From: Alphaproteobacteria bacterium
Lineage (GTDB): Bacteria > Pseudomonadota > Alphaproteobacteria > Rhodobacterales > Rhodobacteraceae
Reading direction: 5' to 3'
Assembly (NCBI GenBank): GCA_030425395.1
Contig: JAUIAS010000002.1
Coordinates: 184,280 to 248,279, forward strand
Length of the DNA stretch: 64,000 nt
In this document: positions 16,619-25,385 of the stretch, piece by piece
Numbering within the stretch: position 1 is the first letter of the stretch
Layout of the letters: each line of letters opens with the position of its first letter
The notes under the pieces: model-generated
The model's database searches: none
Told to the model about the DNA's origin: nothing
The model's input: the letters and a program-made list of their open reading frames with translations, nothing else
Made by a program: the position numbers and the translations under genes

Positions 16619-16623
16619 TGCGT

Positions 16624-16645
16624 CTTCTTCCGGCCAAAAATACTC
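16624..16645 (-). repeat. REP-like intergenic element, tail only
   Basis: Reads GAGTATTTTTGGCCGGAAGAAG on the minus strand, nearly identical to the tail of the full element at 48549-48609. It starts five bases after the soxD stop. The GC hairpin that accompanies the full copy is not present here. Confidence 0.6.
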
Positions 16646-16744
16646 AAACACACCGCTTGCCTCTTGCAGGCGGCCTGACGGGGTCCCGCGACGCCTGCTG
16701 CGGTCGTGTTGATCCCTCAATCTTCGGCAAAAAGGTCTGATATC

Positions 16745-19700
16745 ATGAGCACGCGCCTCGCCTCGGGTGGTCGTTTGATCGACCGATCCAAACAGGTTCA
16801 GTTCACCTTCAACGGCAAGCAGATGCGCGGCCACGCGGGTGATACGCTGGCCTCTGCGCTATTGGCCAACGATCAGATGATGGTCGGGCGGTCGTTCAAA
16901 TACCACCGTCCGCGTGGTATCGTGGCGTCCGGGGCAGAAGAACCCAACGCCCTGATCAACATGGGTGAGGGCGCACGGTTCGAGCCCAACCAGCGCGCCA
17001 CCACGACCGAGTTGTTCAACGGGCTTGTCGCCCAAAGCCAGAACCATTGGCCCAGCCTCGAATTCGATATCGGGGCCGTGAACACCTATTTCTCGCGGTT
17101 CCTGCCTGCGGGCTTCTATTACAAGATGTTCATGTATCCGCGTGCCTTCTGGAAACACGTGTATGAACCGTTTATCCGTCAGTCCGCCGGTCTGGGCCGC
17201 GCGCCCAAGCAGCGCGACCAAGATACCTATGAACACTTCTATCACTTTGCCGATCTGGTGGTGATTGGGGGCGGTGTGGCCGGGCTTCAGGCGGCCTTGG
17301 CGGCGGCGACGGCGGGCCAGTCGGTTCTGGTCATCGAACAGACCGCCGATTGGGGCGGACGGGCACCCGTAGACGGCGTTGCCGATGACAGCACCATTGA
17401 CGGGATGGATGCCGACGCATGGGTGGCACAGGCCGTTGCAAAGCTGGACGCGATGGACAACGTCACGATGCGCACCCGCACCATGGGTGCGGGCGTGTAT
17501 GACCACGGCTATCTGCTTGCTTATGAACGCCTGCGCGATCATGCGCCCGAGGCAAAAGGCCCGCGCCACCGTCTGTGGCGCATTCGCACCAAACAGATCG
17601 TCACGGCCACCGGGGCCATCGAACGTCCGCTGTCATTCGCGGGCAACGATTTGCCGGGTGTGATGCTGGCGGCGGCGTTGCGCGATTACGTGGTTAACTA
17701 CGGGGTCAGCACAGGTGACCGCACCGTTGTTGTGACCAATAACGACGATGCGTATCGCACAGCCATTGTCTTGAAACAGGCCGGTCTCGAAGTGCCGGTC
17801 ATCATCGACGCCCGCCCCGAAGGCGGCGGCGCGTTGATGGCCAAGGCCCGCGACATGGGCATTCGGGTGGACACGGGGCGCGCGATTGCCAAGGTCAAGG
17901 GTGGCAAGCGGGTGACCGGCGTGCAGATCTGCGCACAGGCCGGAGAAGGCAGCGTGCTGGAAGAGATCCCCTGCGACGCGGTTGCGATGTCAGGCGGATG
18001 GTCGCCGGTCGTGCACCTGTGGTCCCATTGTGGCGGCAAGCTGATCTGGGACGATGCGCAGGCGCATTTCCGGCCCGATCCGTCGCGCCCGCCCACCGGT
18101 GCCTCGGGCGAAGGATTTGTCATCGCGGCCGGGTCGGCAAACGGGGCGCTTGCCCTGGACGCGGCGCTGGCGGATGCGACGGCGGCGGGTGTTGCCGCCG
18201 CGCGCGCCGCGGGCGGCACCCCCGATGACGCGCCGCCCCCCAAGGCCGACGCACTGGGCGAGGCCGCATTGGCCCCGGTCTGGATGATGCCGCAAGGAGC
18301 CAATATCAAACTGCGTATGAAATCCTGGCTGGATTTCCAGAACGACGTAAAGGTCTCCGATGTGCAGCTTGCCGCACACGAAGGGTTTGAAAGCGTCGAA
18401 CACGCCAAGAGATATACCACCCTCGGCATGGCCACGGATCAGGGAAAGCTCAGCAACATCAACGGTCTGGCCATTCTTTCGGATGCGCTGGGTCAGCCGA
18501 TCCCGGTGACCGGAACCACCACGTTCCGTCCGCCCTATACCCCGATTTCCATGGGGGCCATCGCAGGCGAGGCACGTGGCGAGATATTCCAGCCGTTGCG
18601 CCGCACCCCGATGCACGACTGGCACGATGCCAACGGCGCAGATTGGGAGCCGGTGGGTCACTGGCGGCGTCCCTACGCCTTTGTGCGCAATGGCGAAACC
18701 GTGAACGAAGCGGTGATGCGAGAAGTCAGAAACACCCGAGAAAAGCTGGGGCTTCTGGATGCCTCGACCTTGGGCAAGCTGATCGTGAAGGGCCCGGATG
18801 CCGGGCGTTTCCTTGACATGATGTACACCAACATGATGTCGACCCTGAAGCCGGGCAAATGCCGCTATGGTCTGATGTGCAGCGAAAACGGGTTTCTGTC
18901 CGATGATGGCGTTGTCGCGCGGATCGATGACGATACCTGGCTGTGCCATACCACCACCGGCGGAGCCGATCGCATCCATGCGCACATGGAGGAATGGCTG
19001 CAAACAGAATGGTGGGACTGGAAGGTCTATGTTGCGAATGTGACCGAGCAACTGGCGCAGGTCGCCGTTGTCGGCCCCAACGCACGCAAGCTTCTGGAAA
19101 AGCTGGGCGGCATGGATGTGTCGCGCGAGGCGTTGGGTTTCATGGAATGGGCTGACGGCACCCTTGGCGGGTTTGACGCGCGGGTTTACCGGATCTCGTT
19201 CTCGGGGGAGCTGAGCTATGAGGTTGCGGTTCCGGCCAGCCAGGGGCGTGCTTTCTGGGACAAGCTGATGGAGGCCGGGAAGGAATTCGGCGTGATGCCC
19301 TATGGCACCGAAGCGTTGCATATCATGCGGGCTGAAAAGGGCTTTATCATGATTGGCGATGAAACAGACGGCACCGTGATCCCGCAGGATCTGGGGCTGG
19401 ACTGGGCGCTGTCCAAGAAGAAAGAGGATTATCTTGGAAAGCGGGCGCAGCAACGCAGCCATATGACCGATCCCAACCGCTGGAAGCTGGTCGGTTTGGA
19501 GACTGTGGACGGATCGGTTCTGCCGGACGGGGCCTATGCGCTGGGCAACGGGGTGAACGAGAATGGTCAGAAGGTCATGATCGGGCGGGTGACCTCGACC
19601 TATCATTCCCCGACGCTGAACCGGGGAATTGCCATGGGTCTGGTGCTGCATGGACCGGACCGGATGGGCGAGGTGCTGGATTTCCCCGGAACCGACGGCA

Positions 19701-19768
19701 AGACCTATAAGGCGAAAATCGTGTCTGCGGTGTTTTATGACCCCGAAGGAGAAAAGCAGAATGTCTGA
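16745..19768 (+). CDS. soxA: Sarcosine oxidase subunit alpha
   Basis: Large catalytic subunit of 1007 residues. An N-terminal ferredoxin-like domain (TFNGKQMRGHAGDTLASALL, about 19-38, and GRSFKYHRPRGI) is followed by a dinucleotide-binding domain with VVIGGGVAGLQAALAAA near 168. A C-terminal aminomethyltransferase (GcvT-like) domain runs from about 600 to the end; it binds tetrahydrofolate and takes up the methyl carbon as methylene-THF. SYEVAVPASQGRAFWDKLM and ETDGTVIPQDLGLDWAL are typical of that domain. The ATG at 16745 follows AAAAAGG; an in-frame start at 16706 is less likely. It overlaps soxG by eight bases. Confidence 0.95.
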   Translation: MSTRLASGGRLIDRSKQVQFTFNGKQMRGHAGDTLASALLANDQMMVGRSFKYHRPRGIVASGAEEPNALINMGEGARFEPNQRATTTELFNGLVAQSQNHWPSLEFDIGAVNTYFSRFLPAGFYYKMFMYPRAFWKHVYEPFIRQSAGLGRAPKQRDQDTYEHFYHFADLVVIGGGVAGLQAALAAATAGQSVLVIEQTADWGGRAPVDGVADDSTIDGMDADAWVAQAVAKLDAMDNVTMRTRTMGAGVYDHGYLLAYERLRDHAPEAKGPRHRLWRIRTKQIVTATGAIERPLSFAGNDLPGVMLAAALRDYVVNYGVSTGDRTVVVTNNDDAYRTAIVLKQAGLEVPVIIDARPEGGGALMAKARDMGIRVDTGRAIAKVKGGKRVTGVQICAQAGEGSVLEEIPCDAVAMSGGWSPVVHLWSHCGGKLIWDDAQAHFRPDPSRPPTGASGEGFVIAAGSANGALALDAALADATAAGVAAARAAGGTPDDAPPPKADALGEAALAPVWMMPQGANIKLRMKSWLDFQNDVKVSDVQLAAHEGFESVEHAKRYTTLGMATDQGKLSNINGLAILSDALGQPIPVTGTTTFRPPYTPISMGAIAGEARGEIFQPLRRTPMHDWHDANGADWEPVGHWRRPYAFVRNGETVNEAVMREVRNTREKLGLLDASTLGKLIVKGPDAGRFLDMMYTNMMSTLKPGKCRYGLMCSENGFLSDDGVVARIDDDTWLCHTTTGGADRIHAHMEEWLQTEWWDWKVYVANVTEQLAQVAVVGPNARKLLEKLGGMDVSREALGFMEWADGTLGGFDARVYRISFSGELSYEVAVPASQGRAFWDKLMEAGKEFGVMPYGTEALHIMRAEKGFIMIGDETDGTVIPQDLGLDWALSKKKEDYLGKRAQQRSHMTDPNRWKLVGLETVDGSVLPDGAYALGNGVNENGQKVMIGRVTSTYHSPTLNRGIAMGLVLHGPDRMGEVLDFPGTDGKTYKAKIVSAVFYDPEGEKQNV

Positions 19769-20342
19769 TCATGTGACAAGCGCGCTTGCCGGTGCGGCAT
19801 TCGACGGGTTCGTGCAACTGCGCGAAGCCGGGGCCTGCGGGATGATTACGCTGCGCGGCGATTTTTCCTCGGCTGTGTTTCAGAAAGCCGTGGGGGAGGT
19901 CGCTGAAGGCGCGGGGGTGCCAAAGACGCGGCAGATCACGACAGCGGGCGACAGCGCCGTCGCCTGGATGTCACCCGATGAGCTGTTGATCATGTGTCCG
20001 CACGCAGAGGCCCCGGCGCGCGCAGCGGCCTTGGCGCAGGCGCTGAGCGGCGAGCACGCGCTTGCCGTCAACGTGTCTGACGCGCGCGCGGTGTTTGACC
20101 TGACGGGTGCCGGATCGCGGGAGGTTCTGGCCAAGCTGTGCCCGGTGGATTTTGCGCCCGGTGCCTTCAAGCAAGGCGAAATCCGCCGCACGCGCATGGC
20201 GCAGGTGGCAGCCGCCGTGTGGATGACCGGACCGGACAGCTTTCGGGTGGTCTGCTTCCGGTCGGTGGCCGCTTATGTGTTTGGCCTGTTGCAGGCCAGC
20301 GCGCAGCCGGGATCCGAGGTCGGCGTATTCGCGGACACGTAA
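19761..20342 (+). CDS. soxG: Sarcosine oxidase subunit gamma
   Basis: Subunit of 193 residues that completes the sarcosine oxidase tetramer. It resembles the folate-binding GcvT fold: ACGMITLRGDFSS near the N-terminus, WMSPDELLIMCP in the middle, and GSREVLAKLCPVDFAPGAF plus SFRVVCFRSVAAYVFGLL towards the end. It starts inside the last codons of soxA, with GAAGGAGAAAAG upstream, so translation is coupled. The sarcosine oxidase operon ends here. Confidence 0.93.
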   Translation: MSDHVTSALAGAAFDGFVQLREAGACGMITLRGDFSSAVFQKAVGEVAEGAGVPKTRQITTAGDSAVAWMSPDELLIMCPHAEAPARAAALAQALSGEHALAVNVSDARAVFDLTGAGSREVLAKLCPVDFAPGAFKQGEIRRTRMAQVAAAVWMTGPDSFRVVCFRSVAAYVFGLLQASAQPGSEVGVFADT

Positions 20343-20360
20343 CCGGCACGCGCGTGGTGC

Positions 20361-20415
20361 GGGGTGGACCGGGGCGCTGCCCCGGACCCCGGCGTATTTG
20401 AAACGAAAAAGAAGC
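20361..20415 (+). repeat. REP-like intergenic element with hairpin
   Basis: A GC hairpin (CCGGGGC, loop GCT, GCCCCGG, with outer GGGG/CCCC) is followed by the tail GCGTATTTGAAACGAAAAAGAAGC. It matches the order hairpin-plus-GTATTT tail of the copy at 48549-48609. It begins 18 bases after the soxG stop and may act as the operon's 3' end. Confidence 0.65.
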
Positions 20416-20543
20416 GCGATCGCAGGGCCCGCGCAGGGCTCGGCCCCGGATTTGCGGTAAGGAATTCCCGCCGCAGCCCTTGACCATCGCGGCATCGCGC
20501 CGCATGTATCAGGCCAGCGAAAACAAACAACGGGGGGCCTGAC

Positions 20544-21143
20544 ATGGCTTTTGAACTTCCTGATCTTCCTTATGCGCACGATGCCCTTGAATCCAAGGGC
20601 ATGTCGCGTGAGACGCTCGAATACCACCACGACCTGCACCACAAGGCCTATGTGGACAACGGCAACAAGCTGATCGCCGGAACCGAGTGGGACGGCAAGA
20701 CGATGGAAGAAATCATCGTCGGCACCTATGACAAGGCGGCTGTGGCTCAGAACGGTATTTTCAACAACATCAGCCAGTTGTGGAACCACAACCAGTTCTG
20801 GGAAATGATGGGGCCGGGTGCCAGCGCGATGCCGGGCGAGCTTGAGAAGGCGCTGACCGAGAGCTTTGGATCGGTTGACGAATTCAAATCGCAGTTTTCG
20901 GCGGCGGGCGCGGGTCAGTTCGGCTCTGGCTGGTGCTGGCTTGTGAAGAACGCGGACGGGTCGCTGGCCGTCACCAAGACCGAGAACGGCGTGAACCCGC
21001 TGTGCTTTGGTCAGACCGCGCTTCTGGGCTGCGATGTGTGGGAACATTCCTACTACATCGATTTCCGCAACAAGCGGCCTGCGTATCTGACCAATTTCCT
21101 GGACAACCTAGTGAACTGGGAAAACGTCGCCTCGCGCATGTAA
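20544..21143 (+). CDS. sodB: Superoxide dismutase [Fe]
   Basis: Cytoplasmic iron superoxide dismutase of 199 residues that disproportionates superoxide to H2O2 and O2. Metal ligands are visible in order: the histidine in EYHHDLHHKAYVD, the histidine of LWNHNQFW, and Asp/His in the C-terminal CDVWEHSYYIDFRNKR. The stretch FGSGWCWLV and the residue pattern around AGAGQFGSGW suit the iron type, though a cambialistic enzyme cannot be excluded. GGGGGGCC precedes the ATG. The gene stands alone, with an intrinsic terminator behind it. Confidence 0.95.
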   Translation: MAFELPDLPYAHDALESKGMSRETLEYHHDLHHKAYVDNGNKLIAGTEWDGKTMEEIIVGTYDKAAVAQNGIFNNISQLWNHNQFWEMMGPGASAMPGELEKALTESFGSVDEFKSQFSAAGAGQFGSGWCWLVKNADGSLAVTKTENGVNPLCFGQTALLGCDVWEHSYYIDFRNKRPAYLTNFLDNLVNWENVASRM

Positions 21144-21165
21144 CCCATGGGTTAGGAGTGCGATG

Positions 21166-21192
21166 AAGGGCCGCCCGATTGGGCGGCCTTTT
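21166..21192 (+). terminator. Intrinsic terminator of sodB
   Basis: Stem AAGGGCCGCCC / GGGCGGCCTT with a GATT loop, followed by a short T-run, 23 bases after the sodB stop. Classic Rho-independent form. Confidence 0.9.
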
Positions 21193-21221
21193 GCGTTTGC
21201 GGTGCCCCCTTAGGTCGCCGG

Positions 21222-21890
21222 TCAGAAAGCCAGCAGGCCGATCAACAGGAGCGTGAACCCGATCAGTCGGGGCAGGGCGGCGCGCCATAACAGGGGTTTG
21301 GCGTAATTGTAGAGCGGCATCATAGACCCCAGAAAGATCATCTGAAACAAGAGATACCCATCGCGCCATCCGGTATCTGGCGGGAATGACACAAGCGCTG
21401 TGATAAGGATGACCAGGATGATCGGCCAGAAGATATACAACCGGCCCAAGGGGCGATCCGTCGGCGGGTTGTCCAGATCGAACCTACCGGAGGGGCATCC
21501 ATGCGGGGGGGTGATGAAAAACGCCATCCACAGCCCGAACCCCGCCCCGGCCACGCCCCATTGCACCAGCAACATTCCAATGTTCTCAGCCCCGCGCCAG
21601 AACATCAGCATCATCATCAGGCACCAGAAATACCCCATGTAGAAGGCATATATCCAGACATAGGGGTTCCTGCGGTCGCGCGATGTTCCGCGCGCGATAT
21701 GGGCGGATTCGATCACGTCGAACATCAGCAGGCAGACCGCCGCGATGTAGGTGGTGCGCATTGCAATGGATGCGCCGTGTGCGCCAAACGGGCCAAAGCC
21801 GGTGGCCATGACGACGTAGCCAAATGCGGCGGTGGCGCATGCGATGGCCACTGCGAACCCGTTTGGATAGGACTCCCGAAGATTGACCAT
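21222..21890 (-). CDS. Polytopic membrane protein of unknown function
   Basis: Integral membrane protein of 222 residues with about six hydrophobic helices (for example FAVAIACATAAFGYVVMATG, IAAVCLLMFDVIE, WIYAFYMGYFWCLMMMLMF and FWPIILVILITALV). Between helices 4 and 5 lies a soluble loop, TPPHGCPSGRFDLDNPP. The ATG at 21890 follows GGAGAG; a longer frame from 21929 has no such site. I do not recognise a family. It stands between sodB (convergent) and another unknown gene, so context gives no role. Confidence 0.7.
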   Translation of the reverse strand: MVNLRESYPNGFAVAIACATAAFGYVVMATGFGPFGAHGASIAMRTTYIAAVCLLMFDVIESAHIARGTSRDRRNPYVWIYAFYMGYFWCLMMMLMFWRGAENIGMLLVQWGVAGAGFGLWMAFFITPPHGCPSGRFDLDNPPTDRPLGRLYIFWPIILVILITALVSFPPDTGWRDGYLLFQMIFLGSMMPLYNYAKPLLWRAALPRLIGFTLLLIGLLAF

Positions 21891-21989
21891 GGTGCTCTCC
21901 TGACATGGCGATGCAATTTGAGGCTGCATTCACGGGTAAGGCTATCGCGTGAGAAAGCCGTGTCAATCGGTGCGCCCGGGCCGTGCGGT

Positions 21990-22511
21990 TCAATAATCGA
22001 GGTGATAGATCACCGGGGTGCCGTCGCTTTCGAAAAGGCAGGCGATCTTGGGCTTTTTCTGCGACACCTTCAGCCATTTGCGTGATTTCTTGACGACATC
22101 GTCCTTGTTCATCGCCTTGAGCGCATCCAGATCGACGGTGGCGAATTTGTAGGTGTTGACCGCATCCACCGCCGAGCCACGGTTGCTGATGGTCCATGAC
22201 TTGGCGCTTGCGCTGTAGGTCAGCGATCTGGCGGGCACTTTCTTGATCCAGTTGACCACCTCGGCCTGGGCGTTGCCGGTCATGGAGGTGATCATCAGGG
22301 TGCTCATCGGCAGGGCGCGCAGCTTGGCCAGGTGGGCAGCCAGTTTGGCGATATCGCCGTTGTGCCCGGCAAAGATGTGATCCTTGGTATATTTTGCGGA
22401 AATCAGCTTGCCGCCGCTTTTCTTTTTGGCCAGCGCGGTCAGCTCGGTGCGCAGTTTGTCGATATCGGGAGGGCAGTTCTTTTTCGGCTTCCAGATGCGC
22501 GAGGTGGCCAT
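21990..22511 (-). CDS. Hypothetical lysine-rich cytoplasmic protein
   Basis: A 173-residue soluble protein, lysine-rich at the N-terminus (KPKKNCPPDIDK, ALAKKKSGGKLI) and again near RKWLKVSQKKPK. There is no signal peptide, membrane helix or recognised domain. The alternating pattern and the closing strand IACLFESDGTPVIYHLDY suggest a small alpha/beta fold. The start is well supported by GGAAGG nine bases upstream, so the gene is probably real. No function can be assigned; neighbours (a membrane protein and a LOG-family gene) do not suggest one. Confidence 0.72.
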   Translation of the reverse strand: MATSRIWKPKKNCPPDIDKLRTELTALAKKKSGGKLISAKYTKDHIFAGHNGDIAKLAAHLAKLRALPMSTLMITSMTGNAQAEVVNWIKKVPARSLTYSASAKSWTISNRGSAVDAVNTYKFATVDLDALKAMNKDDVVKKSRKWLKVSQKKPKIACLFESDGTPVIYHLDY

Positions 22512-22590
22512 GTCCGTGTCCTTCCGGTGGGCTATCGGGTTCGGATCAGCCTAGGGACACCGCGTGGGGTCTGTCCAGCGAAACGGTGGT

Positions 22591-23142
22591 TCAGGATAAT
22601 GCGGGCTTAAGGATCTCTTCGGCCTCGGCCACGGTGTTTGCGACGGTTATGAATTCGCGCAAGGACGCATCGGCAAAACCCTGATCGATCACGTGGTCGA
22701 TCAGGGACAGGAACGGCTGCCAATACCCATCGGTATTGAGAACGATCACCGGTTTTTCGTGCAAACCCAGTTGCCGCCATGTCAGGGCTTCGAACAATTC
22801 GTCCAGTGACCCCGCGCCACCGGGCAGGACCATGATCGCATCAGCGTTCATGAACATCACCTTTTTGCGTTCGTGCATGGTTTCGGTGACAACATAGCGG
22901 GTCAGATCGGTTTTGCCGACTTCCCAGGCGACAAGGTGGGCAGGGATCACGCCAAAGGTATCGGCCCCGGCATCCTGAGCGGCGCGTGCGACGCGGCCCA
23001 TCAGGCCGACATCCCCGGCCCCATAGACCAACCGCCAGCCGTTGCGCGCAATCATCACTCCGGTGTCATCGGCAGCGGCACCATAGCTGTCGATTGCCCC
23101 GGATCGTGATCCGCAATACACACAAACGGATTTGATCTGCAT
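22591..23142 (-). CDS. LOG/TIGR00730 family protein (nucleotide 5'-monophosphate phosphoribohydrolase)
   Basis: Rossmann-fold protein of 183 residues in the LOG group, which cleaves nucleoside or cytokinin 5'-monophosphates to free base and ribose 5-phosphate. The N-terminal VCVYCGSRSG loop, the conserved MHERKKVM (89-96) and the PGGxGxxxE motif as LPGGAGSLDELFE (106-118) are present, the last with serine where threonine is usual. Glu115 should be catalytic. AGAAGGA precedes the ATG. The bacterial role is probably nucleotide housekeeping; cytokinin production is possible but unsupported by context. Confidence 0.88.
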   Translation of the reverse strand: MQIKSVCVYCGSRSGAIDSYGAAADDTGVMIARNGWRLVYGAGDVGLMGRVARAAQDAGADTFGVIPAHLVAWEVGKTDLTRYVVTETMHERKKVMFMNADAIMVLPGGAGSLDELFEALTWRQLGLHEKPVIVLNTDGYWQPFLSLIDHVIDQGFADASLREFITVANTVAEAEEILKPALS

Positions 23143-23257
23143 GGGGTGGATCCTTCTGCTTTCGGGTGCTGCCGGGGCGGGGCGTTATCGCAAGTGATAG
23201 CGGCTGGGAAGGGTCTGCTCAACCGGCATGACTGCCGTAAACGGGGGAAAGACGGAT

Positions 23258-25240
23258 ATGGCTGGAAAACCGGGGTTTTTCGGGCTGGGCACCGGGGGTG
23301 TCGTGGCGGCGGGCGCGGTGATCGTTGCGGCGCTGGTCGCTGGTGTTTTCGCGCTGCGGTCGGGTGGCGATGCGCCTGTTGTCATTGGGTCCGCAGCCGA
23401 TCAGGTGTCGGAGCCTGCGCCGGCCCCGGTTACGGCCCCTGTTGATACCTCTGAAACATCCGCGCCCGCAGAGCAGGCGCAAGCGGATCCATCGCCCGTC
23501 GGGCAAGGTGCGTCCGGCGCGACAATTCAATCTGGTGCCCGCGAACCGGATCAGGTTTCGGAGGGGCAACCGGCCACGATGCCTTTGGCCGAACCGGTCG
23601 AGGAGGTTGCCGAAGCCGCTTCTGACAAGACGGCAGAAGGCAGCGCAGAGGCACAGACGTCCGGTCCGAATGTTGATCCGGGCGATGCCGCCCAGACCGC
23701 TGAGGCCGCGCCGCCCGCGCCAGAAGTCGCCGTGTCTGATCCGCAACCCGAACCACAACCCGAACCACAAAGCGAGCCACAGACAGAACCAAAGAGTGAG
23801 CCACAAAACGAGCCACAGACAGAAGATGTCGCCACGGCCAACGCACCCGCACCGCAGGCGGCACCGTCACCTGCGGTGATACCGGTGGTCCCCACGACAC
23901 CGGCACCAACGGCCTTGGCACCCGTCGCACCATCGGCGGCAGTACCCGACGCACCGTCCGGACCCGTGGCGCGCACCACGGCTCCGCCGAGGATGACTGC
24001 CGCGGCACCGATGGCACCTGCACCACAGGAACCGGCCCCTGCGGCCCCGCCCGCGCTGGACGCGCCGGGGTTCGATGTGGTGCGTATCGCCCCGGACGGC
24101 GAGGCGGTTCTGGCAGGCACCGCACCTGCTGGCGCTGTGTTGTCTTTCCTTCTGGACGGGGTTGAGGTCGATCGCATCCGCGTGGACGGTTCGGGCGGGT
24201 TTGCGGCCTTCCTGAGCCTTGGTGCATCGCCAGATGCCCGCATCCTGACCGCGCGTGCGGAAAAGAACGGACAGGTGGCGCTGTCGGATGATATCATCCT
24301 TGCGCCCAGCCCCGTTGTCACGGCAAGCGTCGATCCGCAGCCGGAACCAACGCCAGAGCCAAAATCCGAGCCGGTGGCGGCCGCGCGCGACGACGCAACC
24401 GCATCTGCGCCACAGCCGGTGGACCAAGCGTCATCTACTGCCGACCCTGCAACGCCGTCACAGGGTGTATCGGCCCAAGAGCCAGCGGCAGATCTGGCGG
24501 AGGCACCTGTTCAAGAGCCTGCTCAAGACACGATTGCCGGGTCGGTGACCCAAACCCAAGCGCAACCGTCTGCTGGCACAACGCAAACGGCGCAAGCGGC
24601 CCCGGCAAGCCAGCCCGCACCTGCACCGGTGCCCGCGCCATTGGCCATTCTGCGGGCTGACGAGCAAGGTGTTGAACTTCTGCAACCCAGCGCGCCGGAC
24701 GTGCCGATTGCGCTGTCGCTCATGCTTGATACCATCGGGTATTCCCAAGCTGGCGAGGTGCTTTTGTCTGGTCGCGGGCAACCGGGCGAGATCGTCCGCG
24801 CCTACGTCAACAATACCGCCAAACAGGATTTTGTTATCGGGGCCGACGGGCGCTGGCGCGGTGAAATGCGCGATGTCAGGCCGGGTATCTATACGCTGCG
24901 CCTTGACGCGTTGGGGCAGGGCGGGTCCGTGACCGGTCGGATCGAAACCCCGTTCAAACGCGAGGCACCCGAAGTTCTGGCCGCTGCGACCGCGCGTGCC
25001 ACGCCGCGCGCAGCACCACGGCCTGCCGGTGCTGCGGCCACCGCCGCGGAACCTGCCCCGGTTGCGCGAAGCGCACCGGTGCGGCAGGTCACCGTTCAGA
25101 AAGGTGATACGCTCTGGGCCATTTCACGGGAACGGTATGGGGATGGGCTGCTTTATGTGCGGGTGTTTCAGGCCAACCGCGACAACATCCGCGACCCCGA
25201 TCTGATCTATCCCGGGCAGGTGTTCACGGTTCCCGAATAG
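23258..25240 (+). CDS. Long low-complexity envelope protein with C-terminal LysM domain
   Basis: A 660-residue protein probably anchored in the inner membrane by [20 protein letters not shown] near the N-terminus and facing the periplasm. A long Pro/Ala/Glu/Gln-rich spacer (about 45-270) includes an EPQ-type tandem repeat. Two small beta domains follow: [21 protein letters not shown] near 275, and [24 protein letters not shown] near 495. They resemble bacterial Ig-like domains. The last 50 residues are a LysM peptidoglycan-binding domain ([17 protein letters not shown] ... [12 protein letters not shown]). The ATG at 23258 puts the membrane segment close to the N-terminus; 23228 is an alternative. 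The role is presumably cell-wall related. Confidence 0.85.
   Translation: MAGKPGFFGLGTGGVVAAGAVIVAALVAGVFALRSGGDAPVVIGSAADQVSEPAPAPVTAPVDTSETSAPAEQAQADPSPVGQGASGATIQSGAREPDQVSEGQPATMPLAEPVEEVAEAASDKTAEGSAEAQTSGPNVDPGDAAQTAEAAPPAPEVAVSDPQPEPQPEPQSEPQTEPKSEPQNEPQTEDVATANAPAPQAAPSPAVIPVVPTTPAPTALAPVAPSAAVPDAPSGPVARTTAPPRMTAAAPMAPAPQEPAPAAPPALDAPGFDVVRIAPDGEAVLAGTAPAGAVLSFLLDGVEVDRIRVDGSGGFAAFLSLGASPDARILTARAEKNGQVALSDDIILAPSPVVTASVDPQPEPTPEPKSEPVAAARDDATASAPQPVDQASSTADPATPSQGVSAQEPAADLAEAPVQEPAQDTIAGSVTQTQAQPSAGTTQTAQAAPASQPAPAPVPAPLAILRADEQGVELLQPSAPDVPIALSLMLDTIGYSQAGEVLLSGRGQPGEIVRAYVNNTAKQDFVIGADGRWRGEMRDVRPGIYTLRLDALGQGGSVTGRIETPFKREAPEVLAAATARATPRAAPRPAGAAATAAEPAPVARSAPVRQVTVQKGDTLWAISRERYGDGLLYVRVFQANRDNIRDPDLIYPGQVFTVPE
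23741..23828 (+). repeat. In-frame EPQ-type tandem repeat
   Basis: Within the LysM gene, seven 9-12 base units (CCGAACCACAA and GAGCCACAGACA variants) encode a run of P-E-P-Q, S-E-P-Q and T-E-P-K units. It is a low-complexity spacer likely to vary in length between strains. Confidence 0.75.
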
Positions 25241-25385
25241 GTTTCACGCCTGACCGGGGCGCAGGGACTGTCCCGGCAACATGCGCGTCGGGACCAAAGG
25301 TGCCGCGGGATCGTGGGCACTGGCCATTTCCCGTCCGCGGTTCTACATCCCTTACTTGCGACCAAATGCGAAGGGCCCCGATCAG

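Noticed and set aside
23741..23828. CRISPR-like tandem repeat
   Set aside because: The units are short, contiguous and in frame with a coding sequence; there are no spacers.
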